A stretch of 64,000 bases of DNA from Dyadobacter sp. CY345 (GCF_021502725.1 NZ_JAKFFS010000005.1:310001-374000), one strand, 5' to 3'. Shown: positions 1 to 7,547, counted from the stretch's first letter. The notes: a model not told the origin generated them from the sequence alone. Numbers and translations: made by a program.

Positions 1-1
1 T

Positions 2-178
2 GACCCGCTTAGTTTCTTTAGACTTAACCGCCAGTTCATTGCCAGAGTGACGGCGATTCAAAGGATACACAGTTATTTCAACGGTAAACTAAAAATAGAC
101 CTCCGTCCCGAAACTGCGCAGGAGGTGTTGGTAAGCAGAGAAAAAGCCTCTGCATTCAAAGCATGGCTGGACGGATAG
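2..178 (+). CDS. LytTR-type DNA-binding regulator, C-terminal end (partial)
   Basis: The frame is open from base 2 to the TAG at 176-178 and encodes the last 58 residues of a protein that begins before the window. It contains FFRLNRQFI, then IHSYFNGKLKIDL and EVLVSREKA. This pattern is the second half of a LytTR DNA-binding domain as found in LytR/AlgR-type response regulators. The receiver domain, if present, lies upstream and cannot be seen. The next gene starts about 240 bases downstream on the same strand and is probably separate. The family call is firm; the two-component role is inferred. Confidence 0.8.
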   Translation, partial: DPLSFFRLNRQFIARVTAIQRIHSYFNGKLKIDLRPETAQEVLVSREKASAFKAWLDG

Positions 179-416
179 GTTTCGAAGAATTTCTGAAAGT
201 TTATTAACCCAAACTGACGCTGATTTTTGATTGAAATAACTATCATAATTCCTGCCTAATCAACTTCCGAATCTGTTATCAAAAGGGCAAATACAATCTT
301 TGTTAAAAAAACCTATGTTATTCGAAAGTTTTGAATCCTTACACTTCTCGTTTTTTGTCAGAATATTGCTTTCTTTATAACCAGGTTTTCTGATACACAA
401 CATACACTGATTCAAG

Positions 417-986
417 ATGGTCAACAAACTTCGCCAACACATCATTGATCGCCTCGGAAGCGCTCCGGACAACATCGACGATGTTCTCGCAACTTTTCAT
501 ACCCTAAAATTAAAGCGCAACGAAGTCATTTTGAAACAAGGGGAAATCTGCAAATACGTATACTTCGTAGCGTCCGGTTGTCTTCAGGTTTTTGTTTATG
601 ACAAAGAAATGAATGAAACTACCCGTGATATTATAACAGAAAATAACTGGTGCTCTGAACTGATCAGTTTTGGCGGCCAGAAACCTGCCACTGAAAATAT
701 CAGGTCAGTTGAACCATCAGATCTTTTAGCCATTGACCGCCAGGGTTTCCAACGATTGACTGAAACGGTTCCGCAGTTTGATAATATATACAAACAAATA
801 CTGGAAGCCTCCTATGCCAATTCGGTTTACAGAATCAATACTTTTGTTTCACTGACCGCGCTGGAACGAATCAAGTGGCTAATGGACTACCGCCCCAAAC
901 TCATGAGCAGGCTTTCCAGTAAACTTATTGCTTCCTACCTGGGCATATCACAGGAAACTTTCAGCCGGTTGAAAGGCAAGCTCTGA
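417..986 (+). CDS. Crp/Fnr family transcriptional regulator
   Basis: A 189-residue protein with an N-terminal cyclic-nucleotide-binding-like beta barrel (about residues 25-115, with GEICKYVYFVASGCLQVF) and a short C-terminal helix-turn-helix (KLIASYLGISQETFSRLK). It lacks the Cys cluster of oxygen-sensing FNR, so its ligand is unknown. Members of this Bacteroidota subgroup usually sit beside the small enzymes they control. Here YciI-like and DoxX-like genes follow on the same strand, and a palindrome typical of FNR-family sites lies at 990-1005 between regulator and targets. The start is the first ATG of the open frame. Confidence 0.88.
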   Translation: MVNKLRQHIIDRLGSAPDNIDDVLATFHTLKLKRNEVILKQGEICKYVYFVASGCLQVFVYDKEMNETTRDIITENNWCSELISFGGQKPATENIRSVEPSDLLAIDRQGFQRLTETVPQFDNIYKQILEASYANSVYRINTFVSLTALERIKWLMDYRPKLMSRLSSKLIASYLGISQETFSRLKGKL

Positions 987-989
987 AAC

Positions 990-1005
990 GTTGACATTTG
1001 TCAAC
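990..1005. promoter_or_regulatory. FNR-type palindrome upstream of the YciI/DoxX pair
   Basis: The sequence GTTGACATTTGTCAAC is a perfect palindrome of two 7-base arms around TT. It has the TTGAC-N4-GTCAA architecture of FNR-family operators (consensus TTGAT-N4-ATCAA). It starts four bases after the stop codon of the Crp/Fnr gene and lies 60 bases before the YciI ATG. It is probably the operator through which that regulator controls the following genes (inference). Confidence 0.6.
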
Positions 1006-1065
1006 ACGAAACGGTTTTTAATTGTAGAATTTTGATTCATCAATCACAATTTAAAATCGCAGACA

Positions 1066-1419
1066 ATGAAAGAGTACTTGCTTTTATTCCGCAATATCAG
1101 CGGAGACAACAGTTACATTCTTACACCGCAGGATATGGCCGAAGACATGCCGGCCTGGCAGGGGTGGATCGGAAACATTGCTATGCAAGGCAAACTGGTG
1201 GCTACACAACCGATTGAATATCAAGGAATGGTAATCAATAACGATGGTATTCATGATGGACCCGACAAAGGTGGAAACAACGTACTTGTAGCCGGATTCC
1301 TGATCTGTAAGGCAGAAAGCCCTGAGGAAGTTCAGGCGTGGAGCAAAACCTGCCCGATTTTAAAATACAAACATGGCAGTGTCGAAATACGTCCCGTTAT
1401 TCCATTTCCCATTAATTAA
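1066..1419 (+). CDS. YciI family protein
   Basis: A 117-residue protein starting MKEYLLLFRN with the ferredoxin-like alpha/beta pattern of the YCII-related domain. The central DGPDKGGNNVLVAGFLICKAESPEEV corresponds to the DG-P-x-E-x-GGF-x-I region of the family. Members are small dimeric enzymes of mostly unknown substrate. It lies 60 bases after an FNR-like palindrome and 12 bases before the DoxX-like gene, so the two are probably co-transcribed under the preceding Crp/Fnr regulator. An overlapping frame starting at 1032 has no family resemblance. Confidence 0.8.
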   Translation: MKEYLLLFRNISGDNSYILTPQDMAEDMPAWQGWIGNIAMQGKLVATQPIEYQGMVINNDGIHDGPDKGGNNVLVAGFLICKAESPEEVQAWSKTCPILKYKHGSVEIRPVIPFPIN

Positions 1420-1431
1420 GATTAAGCGATC

Positions 1432-1848
1432 ATGGACAAAATTTTAAACCTCGGGCGATGGCTGTTTCCGCTTTCCTTTCTGATGTATGTAGGGCTGCAT
1501 TTTGGTAAACCTGACGTAGGCGCAGCTTTCGTTCCCGACTATCTTCCGATGCCTTATTTCTGGAATTATTTCACCGCATTTTGCATCATCGCATTTATTG
1601 TCAGCGCGGTCATTGGCAAATACGACAAGCTTGCCTACACACTTATGGCGCTTTATGTAGTTTTAATGGCTGTGCTGGTTCACCTTCCCAGAGCGATGGG
1701 TCACGAATTGGGGGTCGAAAATATGACCACCGACCTGGCACAGGAGCAGGAACTTGAAATGGTTAACCTGTTTCGCAACATTATGGTTACCGGTGCTTTA
1801 ATTGGCTTTGCACGTTTTGTGGCGCGGGATAAACGGGTCATCGGATAG
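1432..1848 (+). CDS. DoxX-like integral membrane protein
   Basis: A 138-residue protein with four likely transmembrane helices (about residues 8-22, 44-62, 68-85 and 113-128) in the layout of DoxX/DoxD-like proteins. A cytoplasmic or periplasmic linker rich in Glu and Gln precedes the last helix. DoxX-like proteins are linked to redox and thiol stress in other bacteria, but no function can be assigned here. It is the last gene of the Crp/Fnr-YciI unit. Its stop codon lies inside the left boundary of the duplicated block that starts at 1843. Confidence 0.75.
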   Translation: MDKILNLGRWLFPLSFLMYVGLHFGKPDVGAAFVPDYLPMPYFWNYFTAFCIIAFIVSAVIGKYDKLAYTLMALYVVLMAVLVHLPRAMGHELGVENMTTDLAQEQELEMVNLFRNIMVTGALIGFARFVARDKRVIG

Positions 1849-2602
1849 CAGATATTATTATTCATAAATTCACCTTTAAACAACAAACAAAATGGAAAAA
1901 TTAGGCGCAAATACCAATGCTCTGAATTGGTTCGAGATTCCGGTTAATGATATAGACAGGGCTCAGAAATTTTATGAAACAATTTTTGAAATAAACATGC
2001 AGCCTGTGGAAATGATGGGTATGCAAATGGCGATGTTTCCAACGGAAAGACCAAAATCCGGCGGTACGCTCGTGAAAAGCCCAAACCACAAACCAAGTAC
2101 CGAGGGAGCCGTGATTTACCTGAATGCAAATCCTGATTTGCAACTTGTTTTGGACAGAATAGAAAGCGCCGGAGGTCAGATTGTTATGCCTAAAACGAAC
2201 ATTAATCCTGAAACCGGAAACATGGCATTTTTTATCGACACCGAAGGGAATATGGTGGGCATACACTCGGGAGAATAGATTATTTGAGTCAATAATCTAA
2301 AATCTTGTCAGTTTATTTTTGCTATTACAACGCTGAAATCGGTCAGAATGAATAACTGAAAAAGTAAAATTGTCAAAATTATCAAAAGCTGGCCATTTTT
2401 GGAACAAAGTTTGATAAAAAGCTTTCAAAGGCGCGATGCATCGAGAATTAAAATCATTGTTTAACTTTTAAAAAATAATAGTCATGTCAATTATCAAAAG
2501 GAACCGGAATTCATTTTCTGCAATCCCAGCGCTGGTCGACGATTTCCTTGGCCGTGAACTTTTTAACTGGGACAACAGTAATTTCTCTTCTACTCAGACT
2601 AC
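1843..2602. repeat. Segmental duplication, copy 1 (high-identity part)
   Basis: These 760 bases match 6359-7118 without any gap at a fixed offset of 4516, with about 21 mismatches counted by eye (about 97 percent identity). The block holds the end of the DoxX-like gene, a whole VOC gene, the intergenic region and the first 119 bases of hsp20. Identity drops abruptly at base 2603, inside hsp20. From there to 3331 the copies are still homologous to 7119-7838 but clearly more diverged (roughly three quarters identical by eye) and the copy 1 genes are broken. Confidence 0.93.
1892..2278 (+). CDS. VOC family (glyoxalase-like) protein, copy 1
   Basis: A 128-residue single-domain protein of the vicinal oxygen chelate superfamily: LNWFEIPVNDIDRAQKFYETIFE, then GAVIYLNANPDLQLVLDRIESAGGQIVMPK and a C-terminal FIDTEGNMVGIHS. 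Such proteins act as small metal-dependent lyases, dioxygenases or resistance proteins; the substrate is unknown. It differs from the copy at 6408-6794 by eight bases and four residues. Three of the four differences lie in the last third: Val/Ala, Glu/Lys, Ile/Thr and Ile/Leu. The near identity indicates recent duplication or ongoing gene conversion. Confidence 0.88.
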   Translation: MEKLGANTNALNWFEIPVNDIDRAQKFYETIFEINMQPVEMMGMQMAMFPTERPKSGGTLVKSPNHKPSTEGAVIYLNANPDLQLVLDRIESAGGQIVMPKTNINPETGNMAFFIDTEGNMVGIHSGE

Positions 2603-2934
2603 TGTTCCGTCTGTTAACATTAAGGAAAATGCTTGAGAACTTCAGAGTGGAGGTAGCAGCACCTGGAATGGACAAGAAGGACTTTAAAATCCAACTTGGA
2701 AATAATTTGCTAACTATTTCGTCACTAAAAGGACAACAGGAAGAAAATAAGCATGAAGGGTACACCATAAGAAAATTCAGCTATCAGTCAATTCACGGAA
2801 GTTTCATACTTCCAAAGGATGTGGTTAACGAATAAGGCATCGTTGCGAGGTACGAAAATGGTCTACTTCAGTTAATTATTCCCAAAAAAGAGGAAGCCAA
2901 ACAAAAAGGCCCTCGTCTGATCGAGATTGGCTAA
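2484..2934 (+). pseudogene. Hsp20 small heat-shock protein, frameshifted copy
   Basis: The first 119 bases are identical to the intact hsp20 at 7000-7449 and encode MSIIKRNRNSFSAIPALVDD onwards. Near base 2630 one extra base relative to the intact gene shifts the frame into a TGA. The alpha-crystallin part then continues in another frame (EVAAPGMDKKDFKIQLGNNLLTISS) until an in-frame TAA at 2833-2835, where the intact gene reads through. The end of the family pattern, RYENGLLQLIIPKKEEAKQKGPRLIEIG, is still readable to 2934. With two disabling changes the copy cannot make a full protein. Confidence 0.9.
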
Positions 2935-2950
2935 ACGATTGGATGACCAA

Positions 2951-2983
2951 ATTGGCCTGCGTTCCCGCAGGCCAATTTTATTT
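2951..2983 (+). terminator. Intrinsic terminator after the hsp20 pseudogene
   Basis: A perfect 11-base stem, ATTGGCCTGCG and its complement, closes a four-base TTCC loop and is followed by TTTTATTT. It stands 17 bases after the hsp20 stop codon. The intact copy also has a terminator at this position, but its stem sequence is unrelated. Confidence 0.85.
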
Positions 2984-3051
2984 AAAATTAACACATTTGT
3001 CATCAGCTAATAATTGAATATCAAACAGTCGAAGAAATAAACTAAGGAAAA

Positions 3052-3331
3052 ATGTTACTACATTGTTGTCGAGATGAAACCCTTAGAGGGAAGGCTGGAA
3101 ATCGGCAGGTTTCTGGTTAGTAGGGATCATTAATTTTCCTTTAAAACTTTTAATAGTCTCAAAGGAAAAACCGATGTTCTTCAATCTCAAATTTTGCTTC
3201 TTAATCTTCTCGAAATACACAGAGGTTCAGAATTGATTGTTGAAAGTATTTGCTGTAATCTTGAAGAATTGGCTGAAAACTGCAAGATAATCACCAAAAA
3301 TGCCTTCAAATTTTTTAACCTTGAAAAATAA
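3052..3331 (+). pseudogene. Decayed copy of the small hypothetical gene at 7548-7838
   Basis: The segment lines up with the intact 96-codon gene at 7548-7838: the EMKPLEGRLEIGRF part, then TFNSL, the region encoding ELAENCKIITKNAFKFFNLE, and a TAA at 3329-3331. The beginning has lost several bases, and a TAA falls shortly after the GRFLVSRDH part. It completes the older, more diverged half of the duplication whose fresh half is 1843-2602. Confidence 0.75.
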
Positions 3332-3797
3332 GGCATCCCCGATCGAATGGTGTTGCTTTCCAGTTGTTAAGCAAATAGGTAGCCAGAATATACGCAGCGT
3401 TTTCATTTTGACGGCTGGGATTGGTTGCCACTCTGGATCAGGCGGCAGTCTGATATTAACAATTCATTGTAATACTCGATCAAACAAGTGCCTGACACTG
3501 CCATCGGAACAAACACAAGATAACTAATGATCGAGTCATTTTTCCAGTCGTCATTCCTATTCAACGGAATTTATGCAGTCTAATAATTCAGGACGAGACA
3601 ATATTAAAAATGAAAAAAGACTGCCTTATTCGAGACAGCCTCTTTTTTTGATGGTAACTTGATTTCTGATCTTTTAAAGTCTGTCATATTTGGAGAAGAC
3701 ATTTCCTATTCAGTATACCTATCATAAGTAACTGATTTTAAGTGACTTTTAATTTTAATGAGGCATTTCATACGAATGTAAGCACCTCCCTACGTAA
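3332..3797. other. Intergenic stretch without a recognisable gene
   Basis: No convincing coding region was seen. A short open frame spanning the end of the preceding pseudogene has no family resemblance and starts inside that remnant. Near 3610-3650 an imperfect hairpin (AGACTG with a nearby CAGCCTCT) is followed by seven T residues, and may be a weak terminator. The stretch separates the decayed duplicate from the 3' end of the minus-strand protease cassette. Confidence 0.4.
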
Positions 3798-4079
3798 TCA
3801 TTGTGCATTGATTTCTCCAACTTCTTTCACAATAACCGTAAAGTTATGAAAGGTCTCAGGGATCTTATTTTTAATCGAATCTGAGTTTGCTGAAATCATT
3901 ACTAAAATAACATCGTGCCCCTTTTCCCGGGACTGCGCTACCCCTACTACGCCTGGAAAATCCAACCAGGAATCCGCGTTTTTAATTGCTTCTTCGATTT
4001 TCATATTTTTTTCATATTTACCTTTGGGGACACAAGAAACAAACACCCAGAACAAGCATAATATTAATACCTTTTTCAT
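3798..4079 (-). CDS. Small lipoprotein resembling the protease N-terminal domain
   Basis: A 93-residue protein with a lipoprotein signal (LFWVFVSC, lipid-bearing Cys at residue 16). The mature part contains FPGVVGVAQSREKGHDV, then KIPETFHNFTVIVKEVGEI. This parallels the N-terminal region of the neighbouring protease, which has NVVGVAISHK, then LIPATIGGFKTDVVESGVI: both share VVGVA-x-S, IP-x-T, a Phe, and V-x-E-x-G. I infer a stand-alone version of that domain, possibly interacting with the protease. It starts 42 bases after the protease stop codon on the same strand, just behind a terminator-like hairpin. Family and function are otherwise unknown. Confidence 0.6.
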   Translation of the reverse strand: MKKVLILCLFWVFVSCVPKGKYEKNMKIEEAIKNADSWLDFPGVVGVAQSREKGHDVILVMISANSDSIKNKIPETFHNFTVIVKEVGEINAQ

Positions 4080-4087
4080 AATAAAAA

Positions 4088-4115
4088 AACGACCTTTATC
4101 GAAACAAAGGTCGTT
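4088..4115 (-). terminator. Terminator-like hairpin between protease and lipoprotein genes
   Basis: A perfect 10-base stem, AACGACCTTT and its complement, closes an eight-base loop. Read on the minus strand it is followed by a run of T residues that directly abuts the ATG of the lipoprotein gene. It would end most transcripts of the protease gene and let only read-through reach the lipoprotein gene, unless that gene has its own promoter. Confidence 0.75.
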
Positions 4116-4120
4116 ATAAT

Positions 4121-5062
4121 TTAAATGAATTTGATGCCTAATGATGACATAACGGGTGCAATGGGATTAATTATCGTGATAGCTGAAGAACCGGCAAACA
4201 GCAATCCAACTGCCTGGTTTTGCATGTTCAACACCAAACTACCCGAGTCCCCACCTGCACTCATGTCCGATGTGATAATTTGATTAACAAATCGGGCAAC
4301 ACGGCCTCCACCATATCCAACATTTACAGTACCATTAATGGCTTGTACTTTGCCAGTCGAATGTGCCGTAGTCCTACCACATTTTTGAACAATTTGGCCT
4401 ACACTGGTGACAGCAGTTTGGTTGCAATAGCCGATCCAGTTAATTTCTCTGTTGAGGATATTAAAATCGCCTTCTGCTATTGCTGCATCAACTAAATTTG
4501 AGGCTCCTGCCGTAAAATTGATAGGCACATAGCGAGCCAGTTTCGCCACAATATCAGCAGGGTTCAAACCACCATCATAAGGACCCGGCTGTAAGATGGG
4601 ATCTCCCAGACGCGCGTCATTTGTATTTGCCAATACATGGTTGTTGCTAAGAATATAATAGCGGGCGGTCTTTCCAACCGCCGGCGAAATATCTTTTACA
4701 CAAGTTGCAATTGTTCCGGCAGTAATTTGGTAGTGGCCCACGCTTAATCCCCCTTGCACGGGTCGTTGGCGACGGGTTGTTTCCAGCGAACTACCTGCCA
4801 TGATCACACCACTCTCAACGACATCGGTTTTAAAACCTCCAATGGTGGCAGGGATTAAATCATCAACACCTATTAAGTTTTTGTCCAGCTTGCTTTCAAC
4901 ATAAACAGTAAGGCTTGGATCACCTGTGTCTTTTCCATTTTTGACCTTGTGTGATATGGCCACACCCACTACGTTTTGGCGAGCGAGCAAGCTATTTTGC
5001 TCGATATTTTGTGTTTCGGCGAGTGAAAGGTATTCTCCTTTCATTTCGAATAAATTAATCAT
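4121..5062 (-). CDS. NAL1-like trypsin-fold serine protease
   Basis: A 313-residue protein with a complete chymotrypsin-like triad: His in YYILSNNHVLAN (about residue 146), Asp in LVDAAIAEGD (about 192), and Ser in SAGGDSGSLVL (about 272, GDSGS). An N-terminal domain of about 80 residues (VVGVAISHK, IPATIGGFKTDVVESG) precedes the protease, as in NAL1-related S1 peptidases. There is no signal peptide, so it should act in the cytoplasm. It is the middle gene of a minus-strand cassette between two copies of a duplicated block, preceded by a coiled-coil protein gene 55 bases upstream. The substrate is unknown. Confidence 0.8.
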   Translation of the reverse strand: MINLFEMKGEYLSLAETQNIEQNSLLARQNVVGVAISHKVKNGKDTGDPSLTVYVESKLDKNLIGVDDLIPATIGGFKTDVVESGVIMAGSSLETTRRQRPVQGGLSVGHYQITAGTIATCVKDISPAVGKTARYYILSNNHVLANTNDARLGDPILQPGPYDGGLNPADIVAKLARYVPINFTAGASNLVDAAIAEGDFNILNREINWIGYCNQTAVTSVGQIVQKCGRTTAHSTGKVQAINGTVNVGYGGGRVARFVNQIITSDMSAGGDSGSLVLNMQNQAVGLLFAGSSAITIINPIAPVMSSLGIKFI

Positions 5063-5117
5063 TTTGATGAAATTTAAGAGATGAAAATATTGCAGGAGTA
5101 AGAGAGAAAACCGTAGA

Positions 5118-6017
5118 CTAGTCTACATAAATTGAAGGCATACCCAGGTAATTTGCCGCCCCGTCGCCGAAATTTAACCGTGCCGTTGAACCACCCCCAC
5201 GTGCGTATACGTTAAACGAGGCTGTGACGCGCACATATGCCTGATCCCCTCCTCCGAAAAGCGTGCTGTAATACATGCTTCTCCACCCATCAAAACGGTC
5301 ATTGACATTGATATTATCGTTACCCATGCTAAAAACATTGGTAGTCGCGGTCTGCTTGTAATTATATTGGTATCCTACGGTCGATAAATTAATTCCCACC
5401 TTTGCCTCTTTTGAATCCCAAAAACCATCATCCGCTTTTATAATATAAAATCCATGGAACGGCACCGATACTCTATGACTATAATTGCGACTTACACCTG
5501 GCCGATATACGAACCACCAGTCCATATACATCGTATATGAACCTGCCCCACTACCAAATAACCCTGAACCTGCTCCGTTAGCGTTAAGAAAGAAATCCAT
5601 GTTGCCAGGATTATAACCTTGCCAGAAGACCCTGCCATCTGAGCCATGCAACGTTCCATAATATGGTGTGATGGTTCCAATCGCTCTGGCAGTAATAAAT
5701 TGTCCACTAATCGAGTCAGGGAATATGGATGTTTCATTTGCTTCGGCAGGCTTTGATGCTTTGAGGATTTCTACTTCTGCATCGTCCTGAGATTTTGCTA
5801 AATCTGCAGCCTGTTGGTGCGCAACGTCAAAACTTTCAAGTGTTGTTAAAATGTCCTTTGGCAGGTTCTTTTTTAGCAATTTGATTCGCTCCTGGCCTCG
5901 TGTTTCCATAGCTGCCAGTTGGTCTGCCTCGGATTTTTGCAGTTGAATTACTTCTTCGCGACGGTCACTGACAAGTTGTTGCAACGTACTGTCCGAAAGT
6001 CTAAATTTCGTTTCCAT
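5118..6017 (-). CDS. Uncharacterised coiled-coil plus beta-rich protein
   Basis: I do not recognise this 299-residue protein. Residues 1-95 are charged and heptad-like (LQQLVSDRREEVIQLQKSEADQ), predicting a coiled coil. After a proline- and serine-containing linker (about 96-105), residues 106-299 are rich in Gly, Tyr, Phe, Asn and Ser with alternating hydrophobic residues, as in a beta sandwich. It ends ARLNFGDGAANYLGMPSIYVD. No signal peptide or membrane segment is visible. As the first gene of the protease cassette it could be a substrate, partner or structural protein of that protease; this is inference from neighbourhood only. Confidence 0.6.
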   Translation of the reverse strand: METKFRLSDSTLQQLVSDRREEVIQLQKSEADQLAAMETRGQERIKLLKKNLPKDILTTLESFDVAHQQAADLAKSQDDAEVEILKASKPAEANETSIFPDSISGQFITARAIGTITPYYGTLHGSDGRVFWQGYNPGNMDFFLNANGAGSGLFGSGAGSYTMYMDWWFVYRPGVSRNYSHRVSVPFHGFYIIKADDGFWDSKEAKVGINLSTVGYQYNYKQTATTNVFSMGNDNINVNDRFDGWRSMYYSTLFGGGDQAYVRVTASFNVYARGGGSTARLNFGDGAANYLGMPSIYVD

Positions 6018-6407
6018 AATCTTTGATTTTATTATTTTTGCCTACTCGAGATACTGTTTTCGGCGACCCAGTTTTATTGTCATGTTAGCTGATAAAGAGA
6101 TTATGGCACGTTGGTTTATAAGAAACTGGCCTATCATCTTAAAATCAGCCATATAGGCTCTTTTGTCTTTTGCGTTTAAATGGAATTGTTTTGAGACCTA
6201 ATTAATTGTGTCAATGGATTAGTCGCTATCTTTTGGAAAATGGAAACATCAAGTAGGATTTTTTTTACAGTGCCCAAGTTAAAGAGTCGAGGAAAGTGGC
6301 GATCCTGAAGGTAGATTACCATTTCGCAGTGAGCCTTCTATTAGAGAGTTTGCTGCGTGGATAGCGGATATTATTATTCATAAATGCACCTTTAAACAAC
6401 AAACAAA
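6018..6407. other. Intergenic stretch between cassette and second duplicate
   Basis: It should contain the promoter of the minus-strand protease cassette. The last 49 bases (6359-6407) belong to the repeated block. A short stretch at about 6300-6360 has some coding appearance on the plus strand (GRLPFRSEPSIREFAAWIAD) but no start and no identifiable family, and may be a gene remnant. Nothing else was recognised. Confidence 0.4.
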
Positions 6408-6794
6408 ATGGAAAAATTAGGCGCAAATACCAATGCTCTGAATTGGTTCGAGATTCCGGTTAATGATATAGACAGGGCTCAGAAATTTTATGAAACAATT
6501 TTTGAAATAAACATGCAGCCGGTGGAAATGATGGGTATGCAAATGGCGATGTTTCCAACGGAAAGACCAAAATCCGGCGGTACGCTAGTGAAAAGCCCAA
6601 ACCACAAACCAAGTACCGAGGGAGCCGTGATTTACCTGAATGCAAATCCTGATTTGCAACTTGTTTTGGACAGAATAGAAAGCGCCGGAGGTCAGATTGC
6701 TATGCCTAAAACGAACATTAATCCTAAAACCGGAAACATGGCGTTTTTTACCGACACCGAAGGGAATATGGTGGGCTTACACTCAGGAGAATAG
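6408..6794 (+). CDS. VOC family (glyoxalase-like) protein, copy 2
   Basis: A 128-residue single-domain VOC protein almost identical to the one at 1892-2278 (four residue differences, near the C terminus). It has the same N-terminal NWFEIPVNDIDRAQKFYE strand-helix and the C-terminal FTDTEGNMVGLHS. The substrate is unknown. It is followed by hsp20 after 205 bases, and this order is conserved in both copies. The fixed pairing of a VOC protein with a small heat-shock protein hints at a shared stress response (inference). Confidence 0.88.
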   Translation: MEKLGANTNALNWFEIPVNDIDRAQKFYETIFEINMQPVEMMGMQMAMFPTERPKSGGTLVKSPNHKPSTEGAVIYLNANPDLQLVLDRIESAGGQIAMPKTNINPKTGNMAFFTDTEGNMVGLHSGE

Positions 6795-6914
6795 ATTATT
6801 TGAGGCAATAATCTGAAATTTTGTCAGTTTATTTTTGCTATTACAATGTTGAAATCTGTCAGAATGAATAACTGAAAAAGTAAAATTGTCAGAATTATCG
6901 AAAGCTGGCCATTT

Positions 6915-6930
6915 TTGGAACAAAGTTTGA
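6915..6930 (+). promoter_or_regulatory. Possible -24/-12-like promoter element of hsp20
   Basis: TTGGAACAAAGTTTGA lies about 70 bases before the hsp20 ATG and is unchanged in the other copy (2399-2414), although nearby intergenic positions differ. GG and GA are separated by ten bases, the spacing of GG and GC in sigma-54 promoters, but the final GC is missing. It loosely resembles the GGCAY-T-run motif found before the stress genes at 46-57 kb. Confidence 0.3.
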
Positions 6931-6999
6931 TAAAAAGCTTTCAGATGTGCGATGCATCGAGAATTAAAATCATTGTTTAACTTTTAAAAAATAATAGTC

Positions 7000-7449
7000 A
7001 TGTCAATTATCAAAAGGAACCGGAATTCATTTTCTGCAATCCCAGCGCTGGTCGACGATTTCCTTGGCCGTGAACTTTTTAACTGGGACAACAGTAATTT
7101 CTCTTCTACTCAGACTACCGTACCGGCGGTAAACATTAAGGAGACAGAAGACAGTTTTGGTGTAGAGGTAGCTGCTCCGGGACTAGAAAAGAAAGATTTC
7201 AAGATCCAGCTGGAAAACAACCTGCTGACCATTTCTTCACAAAAAGAAGTTCATGAAGAAAACCAACATGAGGGTTACAGTCGCAGAGAGTTCAGTTATC
7301 AGTCTTTCCAGAGAAGTTTTGTATTGCCGAAAGATGTCGTCAATGATGAAGGTATCGTTGCTCGATATGAAAATGGCTTACTGCAACTTATAATTCCGAA
7401 AAAAGAAGAGGCCAAACAAAAAGGACCGAGATTAATCGAAATTGGCTAA
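7000..7449 (+). CDS. Hsp20/alpha-crystallin small heat-shock protein
   Basis: A 149-residue intact member of the Hsp20 family. The N-terminal arm (1-40) is followed by an alpha-crystallin domain (about 42-140) with VEVAAPGLEKKDFKIQLENNLLTISS and the family signature YENGLLQLIIPKKEE (A-x-x-x-N-G-V-L type). These proteins are ATP-independent holdases that keep unfolding proteins soluble. The downstream hairpin terminator gives a single-gene unit, or one with the VOC gene. A frameshifted paralogue lies at 2484-2934; the first 119 bases of both are identical while the rest diverges, which marks a recombination point. Confidence 0.95.
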   Translation: MSIIKRNRNSFSAIPALVDDFLGRELFNWDNSNFSSTQTTVPAVNIKETEDSFGVEVAAPGLEKKDFKIQLENNLLTISSQKEVHEENQHEGYSRREFSYQSFQRSFVLPKDVVNDEGIVARYENGLLQLIIPKKEEAKQKGPRLIEIG

Positions 7450-7456
7450 TTTAGAT

Positions 7457-7493
7457 ATGGAAGACCTGTCAAATGGCAGGTCTTCCATTTTTT
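7457..7493 (+). terminator. Intrinsic terminator after hsp20
   Basis: A perfect 12-base stem (ATGGAAGACCTG and its complement) with an eight-base loop is followed by a T run, seven bases after the hsp20 stop codon. The stem sequence differs completely from the terminator of the pseudogene copy at 2951. Confidence 0.88.
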
Positions 7494-7547
7494 AATTGAA
7501 ATCCAATCCCTGTAAGAACCAATCTCAAAATCTTTGAAGCGCAAACT

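Larger units (their letters stand above)
6359..7118. repeat. Segmental duplication, copy 2 (high-identity part)
   Basis: This is the partner of 1843-2602 in direct orientation, starting at the same GGATAGC motif and ending at the same point in the hsp20 coding sequence (after CAGACTAC). Here the block joins intact downstream genes. The unique DNA between the copies (2603-6358) carries the older diverged half of copy 1 and the protease cassette. Direct repeats of this size can recombine, so the whole 4.5 kb unit could be lost or amplified. Confidence 0.93.

Noticed and set aside
3300..3527. Plus-strand open frame of 75 codons
   Set aside because: It starts inside the decayed duplicate gene and has no family resemblance.
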